From contig NZ_LMSE01000002.1 in NCBI RefSeq assembly GCF_001428065.1, positions 536,932-588,313 of the forward strand: DNA of 51,382 nt, read 5' to 3'. Positions 27,942-35,590 of the stretch are shown here, piece after piece. Each line of letters opens with the position of its first letter. Position 1 is the stretch's first letter. Both the position numbers and the translations under genes were made by a program. Below the pieces are notes generated by a model that was not told the DNA's origin, did no database searches, and was given only the letters and a program-made list of their open reading frames with translations. This stretch comes from Nostocoides sp. Soil756 (GTDB taxonomy: Bacteria; Actinomycetota; Actinomycetes; Actinomycetales; Dermatophilaceae).

Positions 27942-29159
27942 ATGAGCACCTCCGTCGAGATCGCCGGCCGGATCGGCCCGGAGCTCATCGAGCTGCGGCG
28001 CCGGCTGCACCGCATCCCCGAGCTCGGGCTCGACCTGCCGGAGACCCAGGCCGTGGTGCTCGAGGCGCTGGCCGGGCTCGACCTCGAGGTGAGCACCGGG
28101 CGCGGGCTGAGCTCGGTCGTCGGCGTGCTGCGCGGGCGCGCGCCGCACGAGGGGGAGCGCCCGGTCGTGCTGCTGCGCGGCGACATGGACGGCCTCCCGG
28201 TCACCGAGGAGGTCGACGTCGACTACCGCTCCGAGCGCGAGGGGCGGATGCACGCGTGCGGGCACGACCTGCACGTGGCGGGGCTGGTCGGGGCGGCGCG
28301 CATCCTGGCCGAGCGCCGCGACGAGCTGGTCGGTGACGTGGTGCTGATGTTCCAGCCGGCCGAGGAGGGCCCCGGCGGCGCCGAGCCGATGATCGCCGAG
28401 GGTCTGCTGGAGGCGGCCGGGAGGCGGGTGGATGCCGCGTACGCGGTCCACGTGTACTCGGCCGACCACCCGCGCGGTACGTGGTTCGGGCGCCCCGGCC
28501 CGCTGATGGCCGCCGCCGACGAGGTGCACGTGGTGGTGCGCGGGGTGGGCGGCCACGGGTCGGCGCCCGAGCGCGCCCAGGACCCGGTGCCGGTGGCGTG
28601 CGAGATCGTGCTGGCGTTCCACACGGCAGTGACCCGGCGCTTCAGCGTGTGGGACCCCGTGGTGCTCACCGTCGGCCGGATCGCGGCCGGCACCAAGGAC
28701 AACATCATCCCCGACGACGCGGTCATCGAGGCGACGCTGCGGACCTTCTCGCGCGAGCACCGCGAGCTCGCCCACCGGGTCGTCACCGACGTGGCCCAGG
28801 GCATCGCGTCGGGGCATGGGCTGAGCGCCGAGGTCATCATCGGCAACGGCTACCCCGTCACGGTCAACGATGAGGGCGAGTTCACGTTCGCGCAGGGGGT
28901 GGTGGCCGACCTGTTCGGTGCCGACCGCTGGGCCGACATGGTCAACCCCGAGGCCGGCTCGGAGGACATGTCGTTCGTGCTCGACGAGGTGCCCGGGTGC
29001 TACCTCAACATCTCGGCGTGTGCCCTCGAGGACCACACCCGGGCCGAGGACAACCACTCGCCGCGCGCCGCGTTCGACGACTCGGTGGTGCCGGACGTCG
29101 CTGCCGCGCTGGCCGAGCTGGCGCTGCGTCGCAGCCGGCTGCTCGCCGACGGCGCCTGA
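27942..29159 (+). CDS. M20-family amidohydrolase (hippurate hydrolase-like)
   Basis: A 405-residue cytosolic metallo-amidase. Metal and catalytic motifs: LRGDMDGLPV, MHACGHDLHVAGLVGAARIL, MFQPAEEGPGGAEPMIAEGLL (Glu-Glu), then dimerisation domain (VVVRGVGGHGSAPERAQDP) and the C-terminal GSEDMSFVLDEVPG...NHSPRAAFDDSVVP His ligand. It belongs with N-acyl amino-acid and hippurate hydrolases; exact substrate unknown. Directly downstream of prsW. Confidence 0.93.
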   Translation: MSTSVEIAGRIGPELIELRRRLHRIPELGLDLPETQAVVLEALAGLDLEVSTGRGLSSVVGVLRGRAPHEGERPVVLLRGDMDGLPVTEEVDVDYRSEREGRMHACGHDLHVAGLVGAARILAERRDELVGDVVLMFQPAEEGPGGAEPMIAEGLLEAAGRRVDAAYAVHVYSADHPRGTWFGRPGPLMAAADEVHVVVRGVGGHGSAPERAQDPVPVACEIVLAFHTAVTRRFSVWDPVVLTVGRIAAGTKDNIIPDDAVIEATLRTFSREHRELAHRVVTDVAQGIASGHGLSAEVIIGNGYPVTVNDEGEFTFAQGVVADLFGADRWADMVNPEAGSEDMSFVLDEVPGCYLNISACALEDHTRAEDNHSPRAAFDDSVVPDVAAALAELALRRSRLLADGA

Positions 29160-29185
29160 GCGGGGCCGTCGTGCCGGGGCGGCGA

Positions 29186-29239
29186 CGCAGGAGTTCGGCC
29201 GCCACGCGGCAATTGCTGCGCGCGACCCGAACTCCTGCG
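29186..29239. repeat. 54-bp long palindrome at the element's outer left flank
   Basis: CGCAGGAGTTCGG (29186-29198) is the exact reverse complement of 29227-29239. The interior continues nearly palindromic around a central AATT with few mismatches. It can serve as a terminator for the M20 gene, but its length and internal symmetry resemble a REP-like element. The 313-bp gap 29160-29472 holds this, the left direct repeat and the left arm sites, with no gene. Confidence 0.7.
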
Positions 29240-29289
29240 TCCGGACGGGCCCGGAGGCGCCCGCGCCATGCGCTTCGCGCATCCGCGCT

Positions 29290-29316
29290 GGCGCCCCCGG
29301 CAGGACTCGAACCTGC
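29290..29316. repeat. Left attachment-site repeat (27 bp)
   Basis: Identical to 36909-36935, beginning GGCGCCCCCGGCAGGACTCG. It covers only the acceptor 3' strand and T arm of tRNA-Arg; sequence diverges right after, so this is a displaced tRNA 3' end and not a second tRNA. Confidence 0.9.
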
Positions 29317-29431
29317 CGATTGGCCGTTTCCTCGCAGCCGCCTGATCTGGCAAAATAGGGCTCTGAACTGCATGTTTGTCCTCATCTTCGAGTGCTCACG
29401 AGAGGTCACAGATGACCACATCTAGTCACCG

Positions 29432-29452
29432 TTAGGGCACGTTTAGGGCACG
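29432..29452. repeat. Left arm-type integrase repeats
   Basis: TTAGGGCACG occurs twice, at 29432 and 29443, with an 11-bp period. The same doublet recurs at 36840-36860 in the same orientation. Paired short direct repeats inside each att site are typical arm-type binding sites of lambda-like tyrosine integrases. Confidence 0.65.
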
Positions 29453-29472
29453 CGCGGGGGAGGGAGCGACGG

Positions 29473-30609
29473 GTGACAACGGCACGCAGGAGGTCTCGTC
29501 GGGGGTTCGGCAAGGTGCGCCGGCTGCCCTCGGGTCGCTTCCAGGCCTCCTACGCCGGCCCCGACCTGGCGCGCCACACGGCACCGGGCACGTTCGAGGC
29601 CAAGATCGACGCCGAGCACTGGCTGGCGGTCGAGCACCGACTGATCGAATCCGACCAGTGGGAGCCACCCAAGCGGCGCGCGCTCGCCCTGCGAGGTGCC
29701 ATGACGCTTCGCGAGTACGCGCCGGGAGCGATCGACCGGCGCCGGGTCCGCGGCGAGCCGCTGAGACCGCGCACCCGCGCCCTGTATGCCTCGCAGCTCG
29801 AGCGGCTCGTCTTCCCGACGTTCGGCGACAAGTCGCTGCGGAGCATCACCCGTGACGACGTCACTCGTTGGTACGACTTCCTCGGGCCGGCGCACCCCAC
29901 CCAGCGAGCGCACGCCTACTCGTTGCTGCGGGCGATCATGGGCCAGGCCGTCACCGAGGGCCTCCTGGCGACCAGCCCCTGCCAGATCCCCGGTGCGGGG
30001 CGCTCGACGCGGCAGCGCCGTATCGAGCCGGCGAGTCTGCCCGAGCTGACGGCGATCGTCGAGGGGATGCCGGAGCGGCTGCGGCTGTTGGTGCTGCTCG
30101 GTGCCTGGTGTGCCCTCCGGTACGGCGAGCTGGCGGAACTACGACGCCGCGACGTCGACCTCCAGCGTGGCGTCCTGTCCATCTCTCGCGCGGTGGTGCG
30201 CGTCGACGGCGCCGACCTCGTCGGCCGGCCGAAGAGCGTCGCGGGCGTCCGCGACGTCGCCATCCCGCCGCACCTGATCCCGGTCATTCAGGCGCACCTC
30301 GACCACCACGTCACCCGGGGGTCGGACGCGCTGCTCTTCCCGCGACCAGGGACCAACCATCACCTGGTCCACACCGAGGTCACCAAGATCTTCATGACGG
30401 CGCGAGCGGCGGCTGGTCGACCGGACCTCCGGCTGCACGACCTGCGGCACACCGGGGCCGTCCTCGCGGCCCAGACTGGCGCCACGCTGGCCGAGCTTAT
30501 GGCGCGGCTCGGGCACTCGACGCCCGGTGCTGCGCTGCGCTACCAGCACGCGGCCGCTGGGCGCGACGCGCAGATCGCGGCCAGGCTGTCGGAGCTCGCA
30601 GCCGGCTGA
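29473..30609 (+). CDS. Tyrosine-type site-specific integrase
   Basis: A 378-residue recombinase. The N-terminal arm-binding part (RRRSRRGFGKVRRLPSGRFQASYAGPD) suits the paired arm sites nearby. A SAM-like core-binding domain covers residues about 75-165. The catalytic domain retains Arg (ALRYGELAEL), Lys (RPKSVAGVRDV), HxLR (HDLRHTG), His (LGHST) and Tyr (RYQHAAAG). It most likely integrated the island at tRNA-Arg. GTG 29473 begins 21 nt after the arm sites, so expression could be affected by integrase binding (inference). Confidence 0.95.
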   Translation: MTTARRRSRRGFGKVRRLPSGRFQASYAGPDLARHTAPGTFEAKIDAEHWLAVEHRLIESDQWEPPKRRALALRGAMTLREYAPGAIDRRRVRGEPLRPRTRALYASQLERLVFPTFGDKSLRSITRDDVTRWYDFLGPAHPTQRAHAYSLLRAIMGQAVTEGLLATSPCQIPGAGRSTRQRRIEPASLPELTAIVEGMPERLRLLVLLGAWCALRYGELAELRRRDVDLQRGVLSISRAVVRVDGADLVGRPKSVAGVRDVAIPPHLIPVIQAHLDHHVTRGSDALLFPRPGTNHHLVHTEVTKIFMTARAAAGRPDLRLHDLRHTGAVLAAQTGATLAELMARLGHSTPGAALRYQHAAAGRDAQIAARLSELAAG

Positions 30610-30845
30610 CCCGGCTCGAACGCGACGCGGCCAGGACGCGTGCTCCGACGCACTCCCGGGCCCACCACTTCACCGTTCCTTCGACGCCCCGCCACCTCGA
30701 TTCGCCCCCAGCGCACGCTGCCTCACCGACCGCGCTTCCCCCGCACGAATGTCCCTACCCAAAAGGCCCAAAGCTCGACAACGGCACACCTCTTGCACTC
30801 CGGATCGCTGGACGTTTCGGTGATGCGAAATAGGCGACGTCGGCG

Positions 30846-30851
30846 TACCGT
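30846..30851 (+). promoter_or_regulatory. -10 box (TACCGT) of the zinc-finger gene
   Basis: TACCGT ends 6 nt before ATG 30858. The gap 30610-30857 contains no supported gene and no cassette-type site. Confidence 0.45.
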
Positions 30852-30857
30852 CTAGGA

Positions 30858-31418
30858 ATGGCAGGGGAGGAGCAGCGCAGGTGCCCTCAGTGCGGTGCAC
30901 CGTTGTCGTATGGCGGTCGCGGAAGGCGCCCGGTGTGGTGCTCGAGCCGGTGCCGAAACATCGCCGCGGTGACGCGCCGCGGCGCCCGCGAGGCGGCCGT
31001 TGAGATTCGGATGATCGACATCCCGAGAACACCGAAGCCGCGACCTGCGCCGACTCAGCAGGAAAGAGACGAGTCGGCCATCGCCCGAGTCGCCCGTTCT
31101 TCGCGCTTGTCCCGGGATCTTCTGGTCCGCCTCCGAGGCCGCCGCCGCCACGGCGAGCTCGACAGCGAGGCCTGGGACGACGTCACGGCCATGCTGGACC
31201 ACTTCACACCTGGCTACGCCCCCAGGGTCACGCAGGCGCCAGCTGCCCCGGCGACCTCGAAGCCAGCATCGGCGGCAACATTGCCGGAACTCATCGAGGC
31301 CGTCGAGCGGCTATCCAGCGGGCTCGAGACCGGCCGAATCTACGACCGCGACATCGTCACTTTGCGCCCGGCCCTCAACCGGCTCGGTGACGCCTGGATC
31401 CGCCGCACCGCCCGATGA
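30858..31418 (+). CDS. Zinc-ribbon protein of the island, function unknown
   Basis: A 186-residue protein. An N-terminal four-Cys ribbon RRCPQCGAPLSYGGRGRRPVWCSSRCR (residues 8-34) matches the CPxCG...WCSxRCR pattern of small DNA-associated fingers. A basic stretch RLRGRRRHGELDSEAWDDV follows, then a Pro/Ala linker and a C-terminal helix. It sits right after the integrase on the same strand and is the last gene before the cassette-like sites begin. A role in regulation or recombination is possible, but no function can be assigned. Confidence 0.72.
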   Translation: MAGEEQRRCPQCGAPLSYGGRGRRPVWCSSRCRNIAAVTRRGAREAAVEIRMIDIPRTPKPRPAPTQQERDESAIARVARSSRLSRDLLVRLRGRRRHGELDSEAWDDVTAMLDHFTPGYAPRVTQAPAAPATSKPASAATLPELIEAVERLSSGLETGRIYDRDIVTLRPALNRLGDAWIRRTAR

Positions 31419-31467
31419 GACCTGCCAGAGGTCGCCTCAAACAGAGATCCGGGGGAGCGGGGAAAGT

Positions 31468-31486
31468 TACCGGAACTGCCGATGAG
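31468..31486 (+). repeat. Cassette-boundary site A
   Basis: TACCGGAACTGCCGATGAG, aligned to the island consensus RTCCGSACATGCCGCGGAT. It is the most degenerate right half and is the first site after the integrase module. Confidence 0.5.
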
Positions 31487-31497
31487 CGCGCGGAGGA

Positions 31498-31779
31498 TCA
31501 CTCAGGTCCCTTTGGAGCATGGCGACCTGTGGGGTGGGGCGTGCGACGGCCCCATCCCACCGTCCAATCGACTGCATAGAAGCCGAGGCAGAGGATCAAG
31601 GTGCCAAACCAGAGCCATGGGACCCAGTCAGCCGGTCCCTTCGCCTGAAGGAACAAGCCCAGCACCATCGAGATGAACAAGACGAACTCGCCGGGCTCTT
31701 CTCCCTTGACGTGCAATACCCACCCAAACCCGACCATCGACAACAGGCCAACGACTGCAGCACCGCTGATGTCGTCCAT
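31498..31779 (-). CDS. Small membrane protein (island)
   Basis: A 93-residue protein with three hydrophobic segments: ISGAAVVGLLSMVGFGWVLHV, FVLFISMVLGLFLQ and WLWFGTLILCLGFYAV, ending in a basic Pro/His-rich tail. Unknown function. A single gene between boundary sites A and B. Codon use is less GC-rich than in the chromosome. Confidence 0.68.
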   Translation of the reverse strand: MDDISGAAVVGLLSMVGFGWVLHVKGEEPGEFVLFISMVLGLFLQAKGPADWVPWLWFGTLILCLGFYAVDWTVGWGRRTPHPTGRHAPKGPE

Positions 31780-31845
31780 GCTCAGCAGGCTAGCCGCCGG
31801 TTCACTGCAGGGCGGTCAGTCACGGGTCTGTGTGAGCACGGCGAC

Positions 31846-31864
31846 GTCCGCTACTGCCGCGCCC
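31846..31864 (+). repeat. Cassette-boundary site B
   Basis: GTCCGCTACTGCCGCGCCC; left arm GTCCGC and the TGCC-GCG core match the consensus. Confidence 0.55.
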
Positions 31865-31883
31865 CGGGCGACTACTCGGCCGG

Positions 31884-32447
31884 TCAGGCGCGGACGGTGA
31901 CCGTCGGCGCGATCTCGAGTTCGACGACCACGGCACTCAACACGGGACCATCGCCCAAGGTTTCGGACGGCTGGATCTGGCTGGCCTCCACTTCCTCGTA
32001 CCGTCCTTTATCGATCAGCACCGTCCGCTCACGGGGGCCGGTGGCCATCGCTTCGCACCACTCGAGCCGGACCCGGCGAACGATGCCGTCGTTCATGGGG
32101 AAGTCAGGCGGGGCATCGACGTGGCTCGCCTCGATCCAGCCGTGAACTTCCACCGGTCCTTCGACGGGGTACGGCGCGTCCCAGTAGAGGACCGCCCCGC
32201 CAGCGTCGAGGCGCACCGACTGAGGGCCAAGCCGGCCCCACCACGGCGGAAGCAACGTCGCATCCGCCGTGATGCGCTGCAGCCGCTCCGTGGGACGTGC
32301 TTCACGGTCGGCCTCCACGAACACCCACCAGCTGCGGTAGGTGTCTCCACGACGCAGGACCTGCCCGTCTTCGGCCAGCGACCACTCAGGGATCGACACG
32401 GTGAACAGACCAGGCTGACCGGGTCGACCGCGCTCGCCTGACGTCAT
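31884..32447 (-). CDS. Hypothetical cytosolic protein (DUF6578-like?)
   Basis: A 187-residue protein without signal or membrane segments. Features: EWSLAEDGQVLRRGDTYRSWWVFVE, LLPPWWGRLGP, and HVDAPPDFPMNDGIVRRVRLEWCEA. The last stretch resembles small actinobacterial beta-rich proteins annotated DUF6578 (weak recognition by eye). Single gene between sites B and C. Confidence 0.65.
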   Translation of the reverse strand: MTSGERGRPGQPGLFTVSIPEWSLAEDGQVLRRGDTYRSWWVFVEADREARPTERLQRITADATLLPPWWGRLGPQSVRLDAGGAVLYWDAPYPVEGPVEVHGWIEASHVDAPPDFPMNDGIVRRVRLEWCEAMATGPRERTVLIDKGRYEEVEASQIQPSETLGDGPVLSAVVVELEIAPTVTVRA

Positions 32448-32502
32448 GGTCCAGACCCTAGCGACGGCCTCGTCAGGTGTCCGGGCATCAGGATGAGGGG
32501 CT

Positions 32503-32521
32503 TACCGGATCTGCCGCGATC
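32503..32521 (+). repeat. Cassette-boundary site C
   Basis: TACCGGATCTGCCGCGATC; touches the stop codon of the next gene (ends at 32520). Confidence 0.55.
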
Positions 32522-32750
32522 AGGTGAGTGATGGAGCGGTGCGGGTGCACCCGGGCTCGGGCGTCTCCCGCTGCTCGTGGTCGAACTCGTAGGCGCACTC
32601 GCCGCACATGCCGTCCCTGTCGTTTCCGTATCCGAGGTGCTCGGACCAGGGATGGCGGCAGTCAGGGCAGTCGCCAACTGCTCGTCCTTGGCGAGCCTTC
32701 TCTCGACGCTGGCGTAGGCGATCGACCGGGCTCCTCACAGGGACGAGCAT
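32520..32750 (-). CDS. Small zinc-ribbon-like protein (island)
   Basis: A 76-residue protein: SPVDRLRQRREKARQGRAVGDCPDCRHPWSEHLGYG...GMCGECAYEFDHEQ. CPDC and CGEC, with a nearby His, form a likely zinc site. Start at ATG 32750. Unknown function; occupies one interval between sites C and D. Confidence 0.62.
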   Translation of the reverse strand: MLVPVRSPVDRLRQRREKARQGRAVGDCPDCRHPWSEHLGYGNDRDGMCGECAYEFDHEQRETPEPGCTRTAPSLT

Positions 32751-32762
32751 GCCGGACGCCAC

Positions 32763-32781
32763 GTCCGGACATGCCGCGAAG
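32763..32781 (+). repeat. Cassette-boundary site D
   Basis: GTCCGGACATGCCGCGAAG, one of the best matches; preceded by AC as in sites B and E. Confidence 0.65.
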
Positions 32782-32904
32782 AGGGACGCAGCCACGCATT
32801 TCCCCAGAACAAGGCCCTTGAGGGACCTTCTTGAGCGGGAGGCTGTACCTGTGTCTCAGCGCGACCTGGCGCCCGTTCGGTTCACCAGCGACCCTGGGCC
32901 CGCG

Positions 32905-33741
32905 TCAAGGTGCCATAGCCAGGCACTGCAGCAGCATCCGATGACCCTGCTGTTCGAACGGTTCGTCGCCGACCTGGTAGGCCCAGCATGCGGTGCCGAT
33001 TGCTTCGCGAAGCAGCGTCCGACGCCAAGCACCTGGCTCACGCGGGTCGGCACCATAGCCGGCGAGGAAGGCGGCCTCGAGGTCGGTCCGGCCGTCCCAC
33101 TGTTGCCGGCTTAGCCGCGCCAGATCCGTGAGGGCTGGGCGCCAGTCGGCCCGACCGAGGTCGATAACAAGAACACAGCGACCGTCGACCAGCCAGTTAC
33201 GTGGCTGCCAGTCGCCATGTGTGGGAACGAGCACCGCCGGCGGTCGGTCATGGCCGGCGATGACCTCTCGAACGCGCGCCTCGGTGCGCGGGTCGATGCG
33301 GTGATCGCCATCCAGCCATCGCAGCGCGCGGGCATCCATCTGGGTCTCGTACTGGTCATCGATCCTCGATGCTTGCCCGTGCAACGCGGCAAGTAGTGCA
33401 CCAGCCTGCCGATGAGTCTCCGGGTCGGTCGCCGCGCTCGTGCCGTCCGCCAGGACCCCGGGTAGGTATTCGAGGACGAGGACGTTGAGGTCGCGGTTGT
33501 GGCGGAGCAGGCGGCCGACCCGGCCTTCACTCAGCCACGGGGCCGTGAACTCCAGGTGCCCGGTGATCTCCCGCCACAAATGGTGGTTCTTCGGGCCTGC
33601 AGCCTTCACGATGACCTCGCCCTTGGCCCAGCGCAGATGTAGAACGGTGGTGTCGACCAAGCCCCAACTGAGGTCGGCAACGATGCAGGCCCCGGGGAGC
33701 CATTGGTCGACCAGTTGCTGCTGCTCGGGGTTGAGAGGCAC
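32905..33741 (-). CDS. Aminoglycoside phosphotransferase-family kinase
   Basis: A 278-residue APH/choline-kinase-fold enzyme. Seen: VIVKAAG (ATP-binding Lys), LVLEYLPG hinge, LHGQASRID, catalytic loop THGDWQPRNWLVDG and metal motif VIDLGRADW. All key residues are present, so it should be active, but substrate is unknown; family members phosphorylate aminoglycosides, macrolides or unrelated small molecules. GTG 33741 is the likely start. Flanked by sites D and E. The gap 33742-33940 contains site E and no convincing gene. Confidence 0.85.
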   Translation of the reverse strand: MPLNPEQQQLVDQWLPGACIVADLSWGLVDTTVLHLRWAKGEVIVKAAGPKNHHLWREITGHLEFTAPWLSEGRVGRLLRHNRDLNVLVLEYLPGVLADGTSAATDPETHRQAGALLAALHGQASRIDDQYETQMDARALRWLDGDHRIDPRTEARVREVIAGHDRPPAVLVPTHGDWQPRNWLVDGRCVLVIDLGRADWRPALTDLARLSRQQWDGRTDLEAAFLAGYGADPREPGAWRRTLLREAIGTACWAYQVGDEPFEQQGHRMLLQCLAMAP

Positions 33742-33866
33742 CCCGGAAGGTTAGTCCGTGACGCAACTCGACGACGCCGACGGAAAACTCGAGCTACGCC
33801 CCAAGTCTGGCTACAACCGCGCCCGCTATTCATGCGACTCAGGGCCGCTTGGACGTGTCTTTCAAC

Positions 33867-33885
33867 GTCCGGATATGCCGCGGAT
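33867..33885 (+). repeat. Cassette-boundary site E
   Basis: GTCCGGATATGCCGCGGAT, near-consensus. Immediately upstream GGACGT (33851) and ACGTCC (33865) form an extra hairpin. Confidence 0.65.
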
Positions 33886-33940
33886 AGGGCGATCTCTCCT
33901 GCCCACGTGCGGATTGATGCCTGACTCATTTCACAGCAAT

Positions 33941-34258
33941 CTAGAGGGCGTATGCCCATGCGGTGAGTTTCGCGTGAGCATCCCGGAGGGGCAGCGCAGA
34001 TGTGACCTCGTGGGTCGATGCATCACCACGACGGCGCTCTACCTGGAAAAGCCCATCCGCTAGGCGGACAGCTTGCGCATAGGTTTGCTGCGATGAGTCG
34101 GCGGGCTTGTCAACGATGACCCATGGGCTGTGACCAGCGGCGACGTCCTCAAGGAGCATGAACAACACGTCCTCAGACGGGTCCTCATACGCGGCACCGT
34201 TCTCCAGCGTTGCTCGCAGGTAAGGCATAGGCCTCTCGTTAGATCGGACGTCGCTCAT
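33941..34258 (-). CDS. Hypothetical protein (island)
   Basis: About 105 residues from ATG 34258 (MSDVRSNERP) or 95 from ATG 34228 (MPYLRATLENGAAYEDP). Small alpha/beta protein with EDVLFMLLEDVAAGHSPWVIVDKPAD and ADGLFQVERR. No family recognised. Single gene between sites E and F. Confidence 0.6.
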   Translation of the reverse strand: MSDVRSNERPMPYLRATLENGAAYEDPSEDVLFMLLEDVAAGHSPWVIVDKPADSSQQTYAQAVRLADGLFQVERRRGDASTHEVTSALPLRDAHAKLTAWAYAL

Positions 34259-34279
34259 GCACGCAGCGTAGGGGCGGAC

Positions 34280-34298
34280 GCACTCACATGCCGCAGGT
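34280..34298 (+). repeat. Cassette-boundary site F
   Basis: GCACTCACATGCCGCAGGT; central ACATGCC exact, left arm weak. GCGG just upstream (34274) can pair with CCGC (34291). Confidence 0.5.
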
Positions 34299-34301
34299 GG
34301 G

Positions 34302-34451
34302 TTAGGTCGGCGAATGGTCTGGCCGACCAATCTCGACAGGGTGCATCCGGCGGTGGGCGTCCATGACTCCGTGCCGCACCGCTAGCCGAATCACGAAGTA
34401 GCCAACAACCACGGGCACGGCCCAGAGCGCCAAGTACAGAAGGATGTCCAT
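34302..34451 (-). CDS. 49-residue membrane peptide (island)
   Basis: A short gene of 49 codons: MDILLYLALWAVPVVVGYFV as one membrane span, then a basic cytoplasmic tail IRLAVRHGVMDAHRRMHPVE ending at TAA. It fills the interval between sites F and G exactly, which supports it as the coding content of one cassette. Function unknown; toxin-like small membrane peptide is one possibility. Confidence 0.55.
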   Translation of the reverse strand: MDILLYLALWAVPVVVGYFVIRLAVRHGVMDAHRRMHPVEIGRPDHSPT

Positions 34452-34529
34452 TCCGAGACCGTAGCGTCGCGCTCGGGCAGCGACCGCAAAAGCGTGTTCC
34501 CACGTCGGCCCTGGTGGGCCCGCGGACCT

Positions 34530-34548
34530 ACGCGCTCATGCCGCAGAT
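34530..34548 (+). repeat. Cassette-boundary site G
   Basis: ACGCGCTCATGCCGCAGAT; shares CGCTCATGCCGC with site H. Same orientation although the next gene is on the plus strand. Confidence 0.5.
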
Positions 34549-34587
34549 CGCTCACCAACAGCTCGGGCCCGTGTCAGCATCTTGAGC

Positions 34588-34851
34588 ATGGACTACGAGA
34601 CGGGACGCACAACGACCGCTGACCCGGGCGATGTCACCGATCGCGACAGCTTTGGTGACTTTCTGGAGATCGTGCTTGGCGACTTCCGGCTCGGTGGCGG
34701 ATCGTCCGAATGGGAGAACCGCACTCTCGAAGGCTTTCTTGAGGCACTGGCGGCGTTTGCCGAGGCGCGCGTTATCGACCTTGAAGGGCAGGACGATGCC
34801 AGTTGGCGACTCTTTGCCGAGATGGTGGTGGCGGCGACAGGCTACGAGTGA
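34588..34851 (+). CDS. DUF7660-type small protein (island)
   Basis: An 87-residue acidic protein with the family pattern EWENRTLEGFLEALAAFAE and ASWRLFAEMVVAATGYE at the end. Recognised by eye as DUF7660-like; function unknown. It is the only array gene on the plus strand and lies between sites G and H. ATG 34588 chosen. Confidence 0.75.
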   Translation: MDYETGRTTTADPGDVTDRDSFGDFLEIVLGDFRLGGGSSEWENRTLEGFLEALAAFAEARVIDLEGQDDASWRLFAEMVVAATGYE

Positions 34852-34855
34852 CAGT

Positions 34856-34874
34856 GCACGCTCATGCCGCCAGG
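34856..34874 (+). repeat. Cassette-boundary site H
   Basis: GCACGCTCATGCCGCCAGG, 4 nt after the stop of the DUF7660-like gene. Confidence 0.5.
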
Positions 34875-34900
34875 AAGGCGCAGACCGTGGCGAGAGGCCG

Positions 34901-35473
34901 CTATGACTCGGAGGTGAGCCGAGTGTCGCTCTCGTCCCAAGTCAGGTTCAGCTCGTCAAGCCAGTCGAGGTCTGCCTCCTGGGGGGCCGATGCCACCACC
35001 CAGTAGTCGCCGGCGTCCTCACAAATCATGACCACACTGGCGTCGCGGTAGTGCATGGTCTGGGTTGTGCCTGGCCAGGTCCAGGTTCCGCAGGGCAGCG
35101 GAGCGACTTCCCGCTTGATTCTCGCGATGGTGGCCTCGTCGAACAGCTGAGCACTGCGGCTGGCCGGAAGATCGGTGACTGCTTCGAAGGCCGCGTGGTG
35201 AAGCCAGAACTCGTCGGCGTTCTCACCGATGACTCGCCACCGCACGTCAGGTTCGTTCTCCCGCTCGACGAACCGGCCTTCGGCAGTCTGGCCCCACTGC
35301 CAGACTCCTTGTTGCTCCATCACGAGGACCTGGACGTCGTTGTCAAAGGTCTCCGATACCGGGTGGTTAAACCTCATGACTGGTGCCACCGCTTTGGCTG
35401 GGTCGACGCCCTCAAACTGGCGTACGCCGAACCACAGGCCCAGGAAGTGCTCGAGTGGCGGGCGATCAGTCAT
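34901..35473 (-). CDS. SMI1/KNR4 (SUKH)-like protein, possible immunity protein
   Basis: A 190-residue protein. PPLEHFLGLWFG near the N-terminus, then DNDVQVLVMEQQGVWQWG and HHAAFEAVTDLPASRSAQ resemble SUKH-superfamily immunity proteins of polymorphic-toxin systems, where a "fleNQGV..w" strand is typical. No cognate toxin gene is next to it. Assignment by motif impression only. Between sites H and I; start at ATG 35473. Confidence 0.6.
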   Translation of the reverse strand: MTDRPPLEHFLGLWFGVRQFEGVDPAKAVAPVMRFNHPVSETFDNDVQVLVMEQQGVWQWGQTAEGRFVERENEPDVRWRVIGENADEFWLHHAAFEAVTDLPASRSAQLFDEATIARIKREVAPLPCGTWTWPGTTQTMHYRDASVVMICEDAGDYWVVASAPQEADLDWLDELNLTWDESDTRLTSES

Positions 35474-35546
35474 CCACCAAGTCTGCCGCAGCAGCATCCG
35501 CTGCGCCGCGCTCGAAAAGCCTTCCTCATCTGCCGCAAGTGGCGCT

Positions 35547-35565
35547 ATTCGCACATGTGGCGGAG
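35547..35565 (+). repeat. Cassette-boundary site I
   Basis: ATTCGCACATGTGGCGGAG; both arms (ATTCGC, GCGGAG) match well but the TGCC core reads TGTG. Confidence 0.5.
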
Positions 35566-35590
35566 CGCGGGAGGCGATGGCCCGCGCCGA

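Noticed and set aside
29290-29316. Second tRNA-Arg gene at the island's left end
   Set aside because: Only the T arm and acceptor 3' strand are present; D and anticodon arms are missing. It is a displaced 3' fragment.
29473-30609. Assigning the boundary sites to the island's own integrase
   Set aside because: The tRNA core and TAGGGCACG arm sites share no similarity with the 19-bp boundary sites, so this integrase is not supported as the array recombinase.
33758-34063. Plus-strand open frame across the gap after the APH gene
   Set aside because: It runs through site E and into the opposite-strand gene, with no ribosome binding site and no recognisable protein pattern.
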